From: an uncultured Selenomonadales bacterium
GTDB taxonomy: Bacteria > Bacillota > Negativicutes > Acidaminococcales > Acidaminococcaceae
NCBI GenBank assembly: GCA_900315345.1
Contig: OMYP01000021.1
Location: forward strand, 1 to 47,715
DNA length: 47,715 nucleotides
Direction: 5' to 3'
Each line of letters starts with the position of its first letter. The stretch's first letter is position 1. The position numbers and the translations under genes were made by a program. Shown one piece after another: positions 16,272-24,303 of this stretch. Under the pieces are notes generated by a model that was given only the letters and a program-made list of their open reading frames with translations, ran no database searches and was not told where the DNA came from.

Positions 16272-16892
16272 TTGTTAGATTTTTCCACACTGTTATTCCG
16301 TGCTCCAGCGCTGCTGATTGCGCTGACGATCCATGAATATGCCCATGCCTGTGTGTCCGACAGCCTGGGAGATCCTACCCCGGGCCTTCAGGGGCGGCTG
16401 ACCCTGAACCCTTTGGCCCATCTGGATATTGTAGGCACGCTGATGCTGGTGCTTTGCGGTTTTGGCTGGGCAAAGCCGGTGGAAATAGATCCCCGCTATT
16501 ACCAGAATTACCGGTCAGGCACTTTAAAAGTTTCCGCTGCAGGGCCTTTGGCCAATTTGTTCCTTTGCCTTGTAGCAGTCCTCATTATGACGGCCCGTGG
16601 CAGCCTGGGGATGTCGAGCAGCTACGTAAACCAGTTTTTGTACTGGCTGATGCTGTACAACGTATGGTTTGCGTTCTTTAACCTTATCCCGATCCCTCCT
16701 CTGGACGGGTCGAAGATCCTGGAAACTTTTCTGGACTATGAGACGGCGTATAAGTATGAAAATTTTGTGGGCCGTTACGGGTTTATTGTCCTGGTCATAA
16801 TCGTATACAGCGGTATTTCCAATATGGTAATAGGGCCTTTGTCGTCATGGTTCCTGAAGCTTTGCTACGGAATCGCAAGCATTATTTTTTAG
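16272..16892 (+). CDS. Site-2 protease family (M50) membrane metalloprotease
   Basis: A 206-residue integral membrane protein. The zinc motif HEYAH is at about residues 22-26, and the second-half motif NLIPIPPLDGSK supplies the Asp ligand. About four to five hydrophobic segments are visible. It belongs to the short bacterial S2P group without a PDZ domain, so it is not RseP itself; its substrate is unknown. The start is a TTG at 16272 placed 7 bases after GGAGGG (16259-16264). In many Firmicutes such a gene stands directly before scpA-scpB, as here (13 bases before scpA). Confidence 0.9.
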   Translation: MLDFSTLLFRAPALLIALTIHEYAHACVSDSLGDPTPGLQGRLTLNPLAHLDIVGTLMLVLCGFGWAKPVEIDPRYYQNYRSGTLKVSAAGPLANLFLCLVAVLIMTARGSLGMSSSYVNQFLYWLMLYNVWFAFFNLIPIPPLDGSKILETFLDYETAYKYENFVGRYGFIVLVIIVYSGISNMVIGPLSSWFLKLCYGIASIIF

Positions 16893-16905
16893 GGAGCGGT
16901 GACGC

Positions 16906-17637
16906 ATGGCTGAACCGGTGGTCAGGGTACTGGATTTCGAAGGCCCCCTGGACCTGTTGATACACTTAATAGAAAAAAATAAAATGGATATCTACGATAT
17001 CCCTATTGTTTCCATAACCGACCAGTATATCGGCTACCTTCATTCCCTTTCGGAACTGGATCTGGAACAGGCCAGCCAGTTTCTGGTGATGGCATCGCTG
17101 CTGCTGCAGATCAAATCCCGCATGCTGTTGCCGAAGACGGATATGGATGAGGAAGAGGAGGTCGATCCCCGGGAGATGCTGGTGCAGATGCTGGTGGAAT
17201 ACCGGCGGATCAAAGAGGCTGCAAAGCAGCTGGAATTAATGAAACGGAACGCTGCCCGGCAGCATACCCGGAGGCCGTTCTTTGCGGACAGCAAACTGCG
17301 GAATCTGCATTTTTATCCGGTCAGCGACCTGCTGCTGGCGCTGGCAGGGCTTTCCGGTCCCCTGCAACGGGAAATTGCCATCGTAGAACGGCGGGAATAC
17401 GATGTGGGAACGAAAATGGAAGAAATCGTGAAGCTGCTTGGTAAATACCCTGAGGGAATTGAGTTTGAAAAAGCTTTTGTGAAAACGGGAAGCGCCAGTG
17501 AAAAGGTGGCTTCTTTTCTTGCGGTACTGGAACTGCTGAAGCTGAAGATGATACGCATCAGCCAGAGCCGGGCCTTTGCGCCTATTTATCTATTCCTATG
17601 TGCAGGAGGAGAAACGGATGTCGCAGCAGGAATATAA
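16906..17637 (+). CDS. scpA: Segregation and condensation protein A
   Basis: A 243-residue kleisin partner of SMC, needed for chromosome compaction and segregation. The N-terminal VRVLDFEGPLDLLIHLIEKNKMDIYDIPIVSITDQY is the hallmark SMC-neck-binding segment. LDLEQASQFLVMASLLLQIKSRMLLP follows, then an acidic linker and a C-terminal winged-helix region. It overlaps scpB by 20 bases, which suggests translational coupling and a fixed ScpA:ScpB ratio. Confidence 0.95.
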   Translation: MAEPVVRVLDFEGPLDLLIHLIEKNKMDIYDIPIVSITDQYIGYLHSLSELDLEQASQFLVMASLLLQIKSRMLLPKTDMDEEEEVDPREMLVQMLVEYRRIKEAAKQLELMKRNAARQHTRRPFFADSKLRNLHFYPVSDLLLALAGLSGPLQREIAIVERREYDVGTKMEEIVKLLGKYPEGIEFEKAFVKTGSASEKVASFLAVLELLKLKMIRISQSRAFAPIYLFLCAGGETDVAAGI

Positions 17638-18271
17638 AACCGGTCAGATGGAGGCGATCCTGTTTGCCGCCGGGGAGCCTCTCAGCGTGCCGCAGCTGGC
17701 TGAGCTGCTGGGGCTGAACAAACCGCAGACCTGGGAGCTTTTGGGAATTTTACAGGAAGAATACCGGGCGGAAAACCGGGGACTGGAACTGCGGGAGGTG
17801 GCGGAAGGCTGGCAGCTTTGTACCAAAGCCTGTCATCACGAAGCGATTTTGCAGCTGGCCAACACCCAGGAACTGAAACTGTCCAATGCGTCCATGGAAA
17901 CCCTGGCTATCATCGCCTACCGTCAGCCTGTGACCCGGGCGGAGATGGAAGCCATCCGGGGTGTAAAAGTGGATGGCGTGGTAAATACACTTCTGGAGTG
18001 GGAGCTGATTGCCGAAGCCGGGCGGAAGGAGACCATCGGTCATCCGATCTTATACAAGACTACAAAAAAATTTCTGGAAGTATTTGGACTGAAGACGCTG
18101 AAAGACCTGCCTGCCATGCCGGAGATCCTGGCGGAAGAGGCGGCCCGTCATCCCCGGCAGCTTTCCCTGCTGGATATGGACGGGGCGGAAGAAATGGAAG
18201 TTACCGGTCCAAACGGGATAACGGCAGACGAAATGCAGGCTGTTGAATCTAATGGGGCAACGACAGAATAA
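17618..18271 (+). CDS. scpB: Segregation and condensation protein B
   Basis: A 217-residue partner of ScpA in the SMC complex. MEAILFAAGEPLSVPQLAELL, MASMETLAIIAYRQPVTRAEMEAIRGVKVDGVVNTLLEW-type segments and the GHPILYKTTKKFLEVFGL end mark the two winged-helix domains. An acidic tail of about 40 residues follows. The ATG at 17618 lies behind AGGAGGA (17604-17610), inside the end of scpA. Confidence 0.94.
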   Translation: MSQQEYKTGQMEAILFAAGEPLSVPQLAELLGLNKPQTWELLGILQEEYRAENRGLELREVAEGWQLCTKACHHEAILQLANTQELKLSNASMETLAIIAYRQPVTRAEMEAIRGVKVDGVVNTLLEWELIAEAGRKETIGHPILYKTTKKFLEVFGLKTLKDLPAMPEILAEEAARHPRQLSLLDMDGAEEMEVTGPNGITADEMQAVESNGATTE

Positions 18272-18342
18272 CTTTTTGGTTTCCGGATAGGCCGGAGATA
18301 TGCATGAAAAGAGTTTGAGATATACAGGAACCGAGGTAATTC

Positions 18343-19278
18343 ATGGAAGAACGATTACAGAAAGTGCTGGCCCAGGCCGGCGTGGCTTCCCGCAGGGAAG
18401 CGGAGCAATATATTACTGCCGGACGCGTGAAGGTGAATGGCAAGGTCGTGAAAGAGCTGGGCACGAAAGTGGGGCCTAACGCGTTCATCATGGTAGATGG
18501 CAATCCGATCCACCGAGAACGCAAGACCTATTTATTATTTTACAAGCCCCGGGGCGTGGTCACTACCATGAAAGACCCGGAGGGCCGCAAGTCCGTTGCG
18601 GATTTTGTAAAGGACATTCCCCAGCGGGTGTTCCCTGTTGGCAGGCTGGATTATAATACGGAAGGCCTGCTGCTTCTTACCAACGACGGGGAACTGACAC
18701 AGGCCATGACCCATCCCAGCCATGGGGTGAACAAAACCTATGAGGTGACGGTGCCCGGCATTGTTCCCCAGGAAAAGCTGGATGAACTGCGTGTAGGGGT
18801 TAAACTGGAAGACGGTATGACCGCTCCCGCCATCGTGAACCTGACTTCATATGATTATGAAAAGAACCTTACGCATTTTACCGTTACGATCCATGAGGGA
18901 CGCAATCGGCAGGTACGCCGGATGTGCGATCATATAGGCTTCCCTGTCCGTTATCTGCGGCGTGTGAAAATGGGGATCCTGACGTTGAACGGGCTGCGCA
19001 AGGGCGACTGCCGGGAGCTCTTTGACGAAGAGGTGGAAGCCCTGCGGCTGGACTGCGGACTGGAAAGCCGGACTGAAAAAAAGAAAAAGCCTGTTGACCG
19101 GAAAGCGGTTGAGTTGGCCGACGGAAAAAAGGCGAAGAAGCCCGATATAAAAAAGGCAATCAATAAAGAGGCGAATATAAAAAAGCCTGCCGCAGGAAAA
19201 GCAGGCACAAGGAAGTCTTCGCCGAAACCTGCGGGAAACAATAAGGCTGAAGGGAAGAAGTCAGCAGTAAAAAAATAG
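18343..19278 (+). CDS. 23S rRNA pseudouridine synthase (RluB/RsuA family) with a basic tail
   Basis: A 311-residue protein. Residues 3-60 form an S4 RNA-binding domain (RLQKVLAQAGVASRREAEQYI, GRVKVNGKVV). The RsuA/RluB catalytic core follows with GRLDYNTEGLLLLTNDGEL (Asp nucleophile), and then EGRNRQVRRMCDHIGFPVRYLRR. From about residue 248 it carries a 60-residue Lys/Ala/Pro-rich tail with KKP-type repeats, longer than in most relatives and probably disordered RNA-binding. Position after scpB is the common Firmicutes order for RluB. It probably modifies 23S rRNA, but the exact site is inferred from the family. Confidence 0.92.
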   Translation: MEERLQKVLAQAGVASRREAEQYITAGRVKVNGKVVKELGTKVGPNAFIMVDGNPIHRERKTYLLFYKPRGVVTTMKDPEGRKSVADFVKDIPQRVFPVGRLDYNTEGLLLLTNDGELTQAMTHPSHGVNKTYEVTVPGIVPQEKLDELRVGVKLEDGMTAPAIVNLTSYDYEKNLTHFTVTIHEGRNRQVRRMCDHIGFPVRYLRRVKMGILTLNGLRKGDCRELFDEEVEALRLDCGLESRTEKKKKPVDRKAVELADGKKAKKPDIKKAINKEANIKKPAAGKAGTRKSSPKPAGNNKAEGKKSAVKK

Positions 19279-19328
19279 AAACAAACGCGTCAGGCAATGA
19301 TGCGGAATGAAACAGGTGGAATGGGTTA

Positions 19329-20651
19329 ATGTCCAACGTGATTGTGATCGGCGGCGGTGCCGCTGGCCTGATGGCAGGCATTACCGCAGCCCGGCAGGGC
19401 GCAAAGGTTATTGTGCTGGAACGTATGCGGGAGCCGGGAAAGAAAATGATGATTACGGGAAAAGGAAGATGTAATATTACCAATTCCTGTGATATAAAAG
19501 AGTTTATTCCCAACATTCCCGGGAATGGGAAGTTCTTGTTCAGCGCGTTGCAGCAGTTTACGAACGAAGACCTGCTTCGCTTTTTCCGGGAGCAGGGGCT
19601 GGAAACGGTTGCGGAACGTGGCGGCCGGGTATTCCCTGCAAACGGGAAGGCGAAAGATGTGATTGCCGCACTGGTTTCTGCGCTGGAAAAAGCAGGCGGA
19701 CGTCTTATTACCAATGCTCAGGCAACGGGATTAGTAGTAAAACCGGGACAGGTCATCGGCGTCCGGTACCGTAATGTAGAAAACGACGGGCGAAAAGAAG
19801 GCCAGGAATATCGCAGCGTAACAAAAGGAAAAGTGAAACTGGGAGCGGAACGGACACTGGACGCAGAGGCTGTCATCGTGTGTACCGGCGGCGCATCTTA
19901 TCCGGGAACCGGATCTGACGGAAACTTCGTGCCGGTGCTGGAAAACCTTGGGATTGCCATGGAACCGCTGCTTCCGGCTCTGGTTCCGTTGCAGCCGGAA
20001 GAAGGTTTTACAGAAGAATTAGAAGGACTGTCCCTGAAAAATGTGGAAGCCTCTGTGCTGGCAGACGGGAAAACAGTGGCAAAAGAATTCGGTGAGCTGC
20101 AGTTCATCCGGGGCGGAATCGCCGGGCCGGTCTGCCTTACCATGAGTCGGAAGGTAGCCAGGCTGCAGCACTTTAACCATCCTGATCTGGAGCTTTCTCT
20201 TGATCTGAAGCCGGCTCTTCCGGAAGATAAACTGGATGCACGGATATTGCGGGATTCTCAGGAATTCAGCAAAGCAAGTCTGAAGGAAATCGTCCGGAAA
20301 CTGATTCCTCAGCCGCTGGTGGGGCCTGTGCTGGATGCGGCCTATCTGGACGGAAATAAACCGGTGAGCCAGATAACCAAAAATGACCGGCAGGAACTGA
20401 TACGTGCGCTGAAACATTTTACCATTCCTTTGACAGGTACCAGACCGGTTGCGGAAGGAATTGTGACGGCCGGAGGCGTATCGCTGAAAGAAATTGATCC
20501 CAAGACCATGAAAGCAAAACGGATTTCCGGCCTCTATTTTGCCGGAGAGGCCATGGATGTAGACGGTTATACCGGCGGTTTTAACTTGCAGGCAGCATTC
20601 AGCAGCGGCTATGTGGCCGGACTGAACGCGGCGAAGCAGGTTTTGGGATGA
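19329..20651 (+). CDS. BaiN/HI0933-family FAD-dependent oxidoreductase
   Basis: A 440-residue flavoprotein. The N-terminal FAD motif is VIGGGAAGLMAGITAA (residues 6-21). The family segments EPGKKMMITGKGRCNITN, GGRVFPANGKAKDV, CTGGASYPGTGSDG and the closing GLYFAGEAMDVDGYTGGFNLQAAFSSGYVAG are all present. This HI0933/YhiN family is widespread. BaiN of Clostridium scindens acts in bile acid dehydroxylation, but most relatives have no known substrate, so no bile-acid role is claimed. The gene is the last before foldback repeat copy 3 in the run toward cmk. Confidence 0.88.
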   Translation: MSNVIVIGGGAAGLMAGITAARQGAKVIVLERMREPGKKMMITGKGRCNITNSCDIKEFIPNIPGNGKFLFSALQQFTNEDLLRFFREQGLETVAERGGRVFPANGKAKDVIAALVSALEKAGGRLITNAQATGLVVKPGQVIGVRYRNVENDGRKEGQEYRSVTKGKVKLGAERTLDAEAVIVCTGGASYPGTGSDGNFVPVLENLGIAMEPLLPALVPLQPEEGFTEELEGLSLKNVEASVLADGKTVAKEFGELQFIRGGIAGPVCLTMSRKVARLQHFNHPDLELSLDLKPALPEDKLDARILRDSQEFSKASLKEIVRKLIPQPLVGPVLDAAYLDGNKPVSQITKNDRQELIRALKHFTIPLTGTRPVAEGIVTAGGVSLKEIDPKTMKAKRISGLYFAGEAMDVDGYTGGFNLQAAFSSGYVAGLNAAKQVLG

Positions 20652-20665
20652 TAAATAAGATTTTA

Positions 20666-20803
20666 TGTGCATATAATTATGCAGCAAGGAAAAGGCGTGA
20701 GCAAACCGTCGGAGGCGATTGCGTCATTCCATGAGATGAAATTCGCCGTCGTGGCGAGACTGTTTGAGGGACGAAGTCCCGAGTTTCGAATAATTTAGGC
20801 ACA
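20666..20803 (+). repeat. Foldback (MITE-like) repeat, copy 3
   Basis: It starts TGTGCATATAATTATGC and ends TAATTTAGGCACA, inverted ends again. The core is nearly identical to copies 1 and 2. The centre GGGAC-GAA-GTCCC is kept (20769-20781), but most of the right arm is deleted after GAGTTTCGA. It lies between the BaiN-like gene and cmk, inside what is otherwise a continuous same-strand gene run. Confidence 0.82.
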
Positions 20804-20838
20804 GATAAACTACATTTTATTTACTACAGGTGAGAATG

Positions 20839-21507
20839 ATGGAAAAAGGATTTGTAGTTGCCATTGACGGGCCTGCAGGCGCAGGCAAAAGTACCATAGC
20901 CAAACTGGCTGCCGGGAAACTGGGCTTTGCATACATCGATACCGGTGCCATGTACCGGGCCGTAACATGGAAATTGTTGCAGACAGGGGAAGCGTTTTCC
21001 CCGGAACTGGCCGGAAAGCTGGCCAATGAGATCTGTATTACCTTCCGGCCGGAAAATGCGGTGAACCGTGTTTTCGTAGACGGAACTGAAGTGACAGATG
21101 CTATACGGACAGCTGAAGTAACGGGGCTTGTGTCCAAAGTAGCCGCTGTACCGGAAGTACGCACTGCCATGGTAGACCAGCAGCGGCGCATGGGTGAAGA
21201 AGGCGGTATCGTCATGGACGGCCGTGACATCGGTACGGTGGTTTTCCCCCAGGCACAATGCAAGATTTTCCTGACTGCAACCGTAGAAGAACGGGCCCGC
21301 CGCAGGGGGCTGGAACTGGAAGCTAAAGGGGAGGCAGTGGATTACAAAAAACTGCAGGAAGAGATCGCTTCCCGTGATAAACAGGACAGTGAACGGGAAG
21401 TTTCCCCGCTGCGCCAGGCGGAAGATGCAATATACCTGGATACATCTGAAATGAACATTGAACAGGTTACGGAAAAAATTCTGGAATTAGTTAAGGAAAA
21501 ACAGTAA
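20839..21507 (+). CDS. cmk: Cytidylate kinase
   Basis: A 222-residue enzyme that phosphorylates CMP and dCMP. The P-loop GPAGAGKST is at residues 11-19, followed by YIDTGAMYRAVTW, the substrate motif MDGRDIGTVVFP and the lid ERARRR; the closing segment SEREVSPLRQAEDAIYLDTS is typical. Starts at 20836 or GTG 20830 are also possible; ATG 20839 fits best with AGGTGAG at 20828-20834. It heads the cmk-plsC-ispH/S1 block, with plsC starting directly after the stop. Confidence 0.95.
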   Translation: MEKGFVVAIDGPAGAGKSTIAKLAAGKLGFAYIDTGAMYRAVTWKLLQTGEAFSPELAGKLANEICITFRPENAVNRVFVDGTEVTDAIRTAEVTGLVSKVAAVPEVRTAMVDQQRRMGEEGGIVMDGRDIGTVVFPQAQCKIFLTATVEERARRRGLELEAKGEAVDYKKLQEEIASRDKQDSEREVSPLRQAEDAIYLDTSEMNIEQVTEKILELVKEKQ

Positions 21508-22128
21508 ATGTCATTATATGGTTTTTGCGAGATTATTTTTCCCTGGATATTTAAAATATGGCTGCGCTGGGAACTCTTTGGCAGGGAAAATATCCCGGCG
21601 GAAGGCCCGGTGGTCATCGCTGCCAACCATCTGAGTCTGCTGGACCCGCCGGTATTAGGCGCTGCGGCTACGAGAAAGGTTCATTTCATGGCCAAGTCGG
21701 AACTGTTCAAGCCGGCCTGGTTCGGGGCGCTGATACGGAAACTGGGAGCATTCCCGGTGCGGCGGGGCGCCATGGACAGGGATGCCATCAAAACGGGGCT
21801 GACGATTTTAAAAGAAAACAAGGTGCTGGCTGTTTTTCCGGAAGGTACCAGAAGTAAGACGGGTGAACTGGGACGGGCCGGCGGCGGGGCTTTTATGATG
21901 GCAGTGAAATGTAAGGCCAAAATCGTTCCTGCATATATTTACGGAACCGATTTAAAACGGCATCCGGGCTGGCCAAAAGTGCGGGTCATCTTCGGAAAGC
22001 CCATGGAATACGATCCGGACATGGGAACCGGGCGGGAAAGCCTTGATGAGCTGGGAGCCAGCTGGAAAGAAGAAGTATTGAAACTGAGAAAGGCGGTGGC
22101 AATTGAAGATGGAAATCATCGTTGCTGA
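21508..22128 (+). CDS. plsC: 1-acyl-sn-glycerol-3-phosphate acyltransferase
   Basis: A 206-residue membrane-associated acyltransferase making phosphatidic acid. The catalytic NHLSLLD supplies His41 and Asp46 (HX4D). The glycerol-phosphate-binding FPEGTRSKTG is at 110-119. An N-terminal hydrophobic stretch (residues 4-20) can anchor it. Its ATG directly abuts the cmk stop, and its end overlaps the ispH start by 20 bases, so translation is coupled through all three genes. Confidence 0.94.
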   Translation: MSLYGFCEIIFPWIFKIWLRWELFGRENIPAEGPVVIAANHLSLLDPPVLGAAATRKVHFMAKSELFKPAWFGALIRKLGAFPVRRGAMDRDAIKTGLTILKENKVLAVFPEGTRSKTGELGRAGGGAFMMAVKCKAKIVPAYIYGTDLKRHPGWPKVRVIFGKPMEYDPDMGTGRESLDELGASWKEEVLKLRKAVAIEDGNHRC

Positions 22129-24235
22129 CCCCTGCGGTTTTTGCTATGGCGTGAAGCGGGCCGTGGAAATCGCGGAGGGCGCGGTGCATAACCTGCCTGC
22201 CGCCACACTGGGGCCACTGATTCATAATCCCCAGTTTACCGAGGAACTGGCAAGAAAAGGCGTAGGCTGTAAAAACTCATTAGACGAATTCGCGGAAGGG
22301 GAAACTGTCATTTTTCGTTCCCATGGGGTAGGACCGGACGTATATGAAGCGGCAAATGTAAAAAAATTGAAAATTTTAGATGCCACCTGCCCAAACGTAA
22401 AAATGAGCCAAAACAAGGCAAAAAGGGCATTTGAAGAGGGTTACCTGCCCATTATCGTCGGAGAAAAAAATCATCCGGAAGTAAAAAGCATATTGGCATT
22501 TTCCGGAAAAAATGGTATTATTATAGAATCTAAAAGGGATATTAGCGAAGTGCCGTTTGCTTTCAAATACTGTGTTATTATTCAAACTACGTTTGAACTG
22601 GCAAAGTTTGAGGAAATCTTACAGGCGCTGCAGGCTGCCAGACCCGGGGAGTACCGGGTGGAACGCACGATCTGCCTTGCTACAAAGGAAAGGCAGAACG
22701 CCGCGGCAAAACTGGCTGCCCAAACAGACGCTTTTATCATAATTGGCGGAAGGAACAGTGCCAATACAAGGCACCTGACCGAGCTGGTAAGCGCCATCTG
22801 CCCCCGGTGCTATCAGATTGAAACCGCCCGGGAACTTTCTCCGGAAATGTTCCAGGGGTGCAGGAAAATTGGTATTTCGGCCGGAGCATCCACTCCGGGT
22901 CGTATAATTAAGGAGGCTGTCATGGCGATGGAAAACATGGAAATCAACAAAACAGAGGGTAACGAATTTGAAGCAATGCTCGATGCAAGCATGGAAGATT
23001 ACGGCGTGCATCCCGGCAAACTCGTTACCGGCAAAATTATTCAGGTAGATAAAGAAGGCGTTTATATTTCTTTTGGCTATAGACGTGAAGGTCTGATCGC
23101 CTGGAATGACTGGGCTGCAGACGCTGATCCGGATGAACTGATGAAAACGGTCCAGATTGGGGATGAAGTAGAGGCTGTTGTAGTACCGGGTGGTACCGCA
23201 GCGGAAGATTTCATCCGTCTCTCCAAGATCCGTGCTGAAAAAGAAGCTGCATGGAAGAATGTTCAGGAACTGCCGGAAGGAGAAAAACGTCCGGCAACCG
23301 TTAAGGTACTGCGTGTCATCAAAGCACGCAACCGCGATAAAGATTCTGACAAACCGAAACAGGTTGTAGGTCTGGCAGTTGCGGTGGAAGGCGTAGAAGG
23401 TTTTATGCCTGCTTCCCACGTTGAACTCCGCCATATCGATGACTTTAACCCTTATGTGGGCAAAGAACTGGAAGCTGAGATCATTGAAGTAAATCCGGAG
23501 AAAAAACGTATCGTTGTTTCCCGCCGGGATCTGCTGAAAGCGGAAAAAGCCCAGAAGCATCAGGAATGGCTGGCTAACCGTGAAGCCCGTATCGCTGCCG
23601 CAAGGGAAGCCAGAGCCGCACGGGAAGAAGCTGCCTACGAAGAAATCGTGGAAGGCGAAACCTATGAAGGCAAAGTCGTCAAGGTTGCTGAATTCGGCCT
23701 GTTCGTAGAAGTTATTGACGGTCTGGTTGGCCTGGTTCACAATACGGAACTGTCCTATGACCGCAATGTAAAAGCAGAAGATGTTGCCAAGGAAGGCGAC
23801 ATGGTGAAAGTATTTGTCAAGAAAGTTGACAAAGAAAACCGCCGTGTATCCCTGTCCATCAAAGCTACTCAGGAAGATCCGTGGGTAGCAGCAGCTGCAG
23901 GCTTCCAGGTAGGCGATGTGGTTGAGGGCACGGTAGAACGGTTCCTGCCCTTTGGCGCCCTGGTTCGTCTGAACGATAAAGTAGAAGGTATGATCCACGT
24001 TTCCGAAATTGCGGAAACCCGTGTGGAAAAACCGGAAGACGTACTGAAGATCGGTCAGGTGGTTAATCCGATGATCATTAAGATCGATCAGGCCCACAAG
24101 AAAATCGGCCTGTCCCTGAAACGGGAAAAGGAAAATCAGGAAAAAGCTGAAATGAAAGCGTACATGGACGGTAACCCGGAAGAAAACTTCTCCAACAATG
24201 CTATGGCAGAACAGCTGGAAGGTCTGAATAAATAA
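22109..24235 (+). CDS. ispH: Fusion of 4-hydroxy-3-methylbut-2-enyl diphosphate reductase (IspH) and an S1-domain ribosomal protein
   Basis: A 708-residue bifunctional protein. Residues 1-275 are IspH, the last enzyme of the MEP isoprenoid pathway. The iron-sulfur ligands are Cys12, Cys94 and Cys189; His39, His72, His122 and Glu124, and the SAN and Ser261 region, are also kept. Residues from about 303 carry four S1 RNA-binding domains (KLVTGKIIQVDKEGVYISF, a degenerate second, GKVVKVAEFGLFVEV, GTVERFLPFGALVRL). This IspH-S1 fusion is known in Clostridia and Negativicutes. ATG 22109 aligns with IspH starts; TTG 22103, 6 bases earlier, has the better-placed AAAGG. An internal SD and ATG lie at the domain junction (see the site at 22910). 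Confidence 0.95.
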   Translation: MEIIVADPCGFCYGVKRAVEIAEGAVHNLPAATLGPLIHNPQFTEELARKGVGCKNSLDEFAEGETVIFRSHGVGPDVYEAANVKKLKILDATCPNVKMSQNKAKRAFEEGYLPIIVGEKNHPEVKSILAFSGKNGIIIESKRDISEVPFAFKYCVIIQTTFELAKFEEILQALQAARPGEYRVERTICLATKERQNAAAKLAAQTDAFIIIGGRNSANTRHLTELVSAICPRCYQIETARELSPEMFQGCRKIGISAGASTPGRIIKEAVMAMENMEINKTEGNEFEAMLDASMEDYGVHPGKLVTGKIIQVDKEGVYISFGYRREGLIAWNDWAADADPDELMKTVQIGDEVEAVVVPGGTAAEDFIRLSKIRAEKEAAWKNVQELPEGEKRPATVKVLRVIKARNRDKDSDKPKQVVGLAVAVEGVEGFMPASHVELRHIDDFNPYVGKELEAEIIEVNPEKKRIVVSRRDLLKAEKAQKHQEWLANREARIAAAREARAAREEAAYEEIVEGETYEGKVVKVAEFGLFVEVIDGLVGLVHNTELSYDRNVKAEDVAKEGDMVKVFVKKVDKENRRVSLSIKATQEDPWVAAAAGFQVGDVVEGTVERFLPFGALVRLNDKVEGMIHVSEIAETRVEKPEDVLKIGQVVNPMIIKIDQAHKKIGLSLKREKENQEKAEMKAYMDGNPEENFSNNAMAEQLEGLNK
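22910..22924 (+). promoter_or_regulatory. Internal ribosome-binding site and ATG at the IspH/S1 junction
   Basis: AAGGAGG (22910-22916) sits exactly 5 bases before an in-frame ATG (22922-22924), Met272 of the fusion. Translation from here would give a free 437-residue four-domain S1 protein. The match to the anti-SD is better than at the gene's own start. Use in the cell is inferred. Confidence 0.55.
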
Positions 24236-24245
24236 TGTCTGTTTA

Positions 24246-24277
24246 AAAGAGGACGGAGTTTTCCGTCCTCTTTTTTT
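24246..24277 (+). terminator. Rho-independent terminator after ispH-S1
   Basis: AAGAGGACGGA and TCCGTCCTCTT (24247-24257 and 24262-24272) form a perfect stem with loop GTTT, then a run of T to 24277. Confidence 0.95.
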
Positions 24278-24303
24278 AGATATTGAAGGAAACAGAGTTA
24301 AGT

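Noticed and set aside
19329..20651. Bile-acid 7-dehydroxylation (BaiN) function
   Set aside because: The family is broad (HI0933/YhiN) and no bai operon gene is nearby, so only the family name is used.
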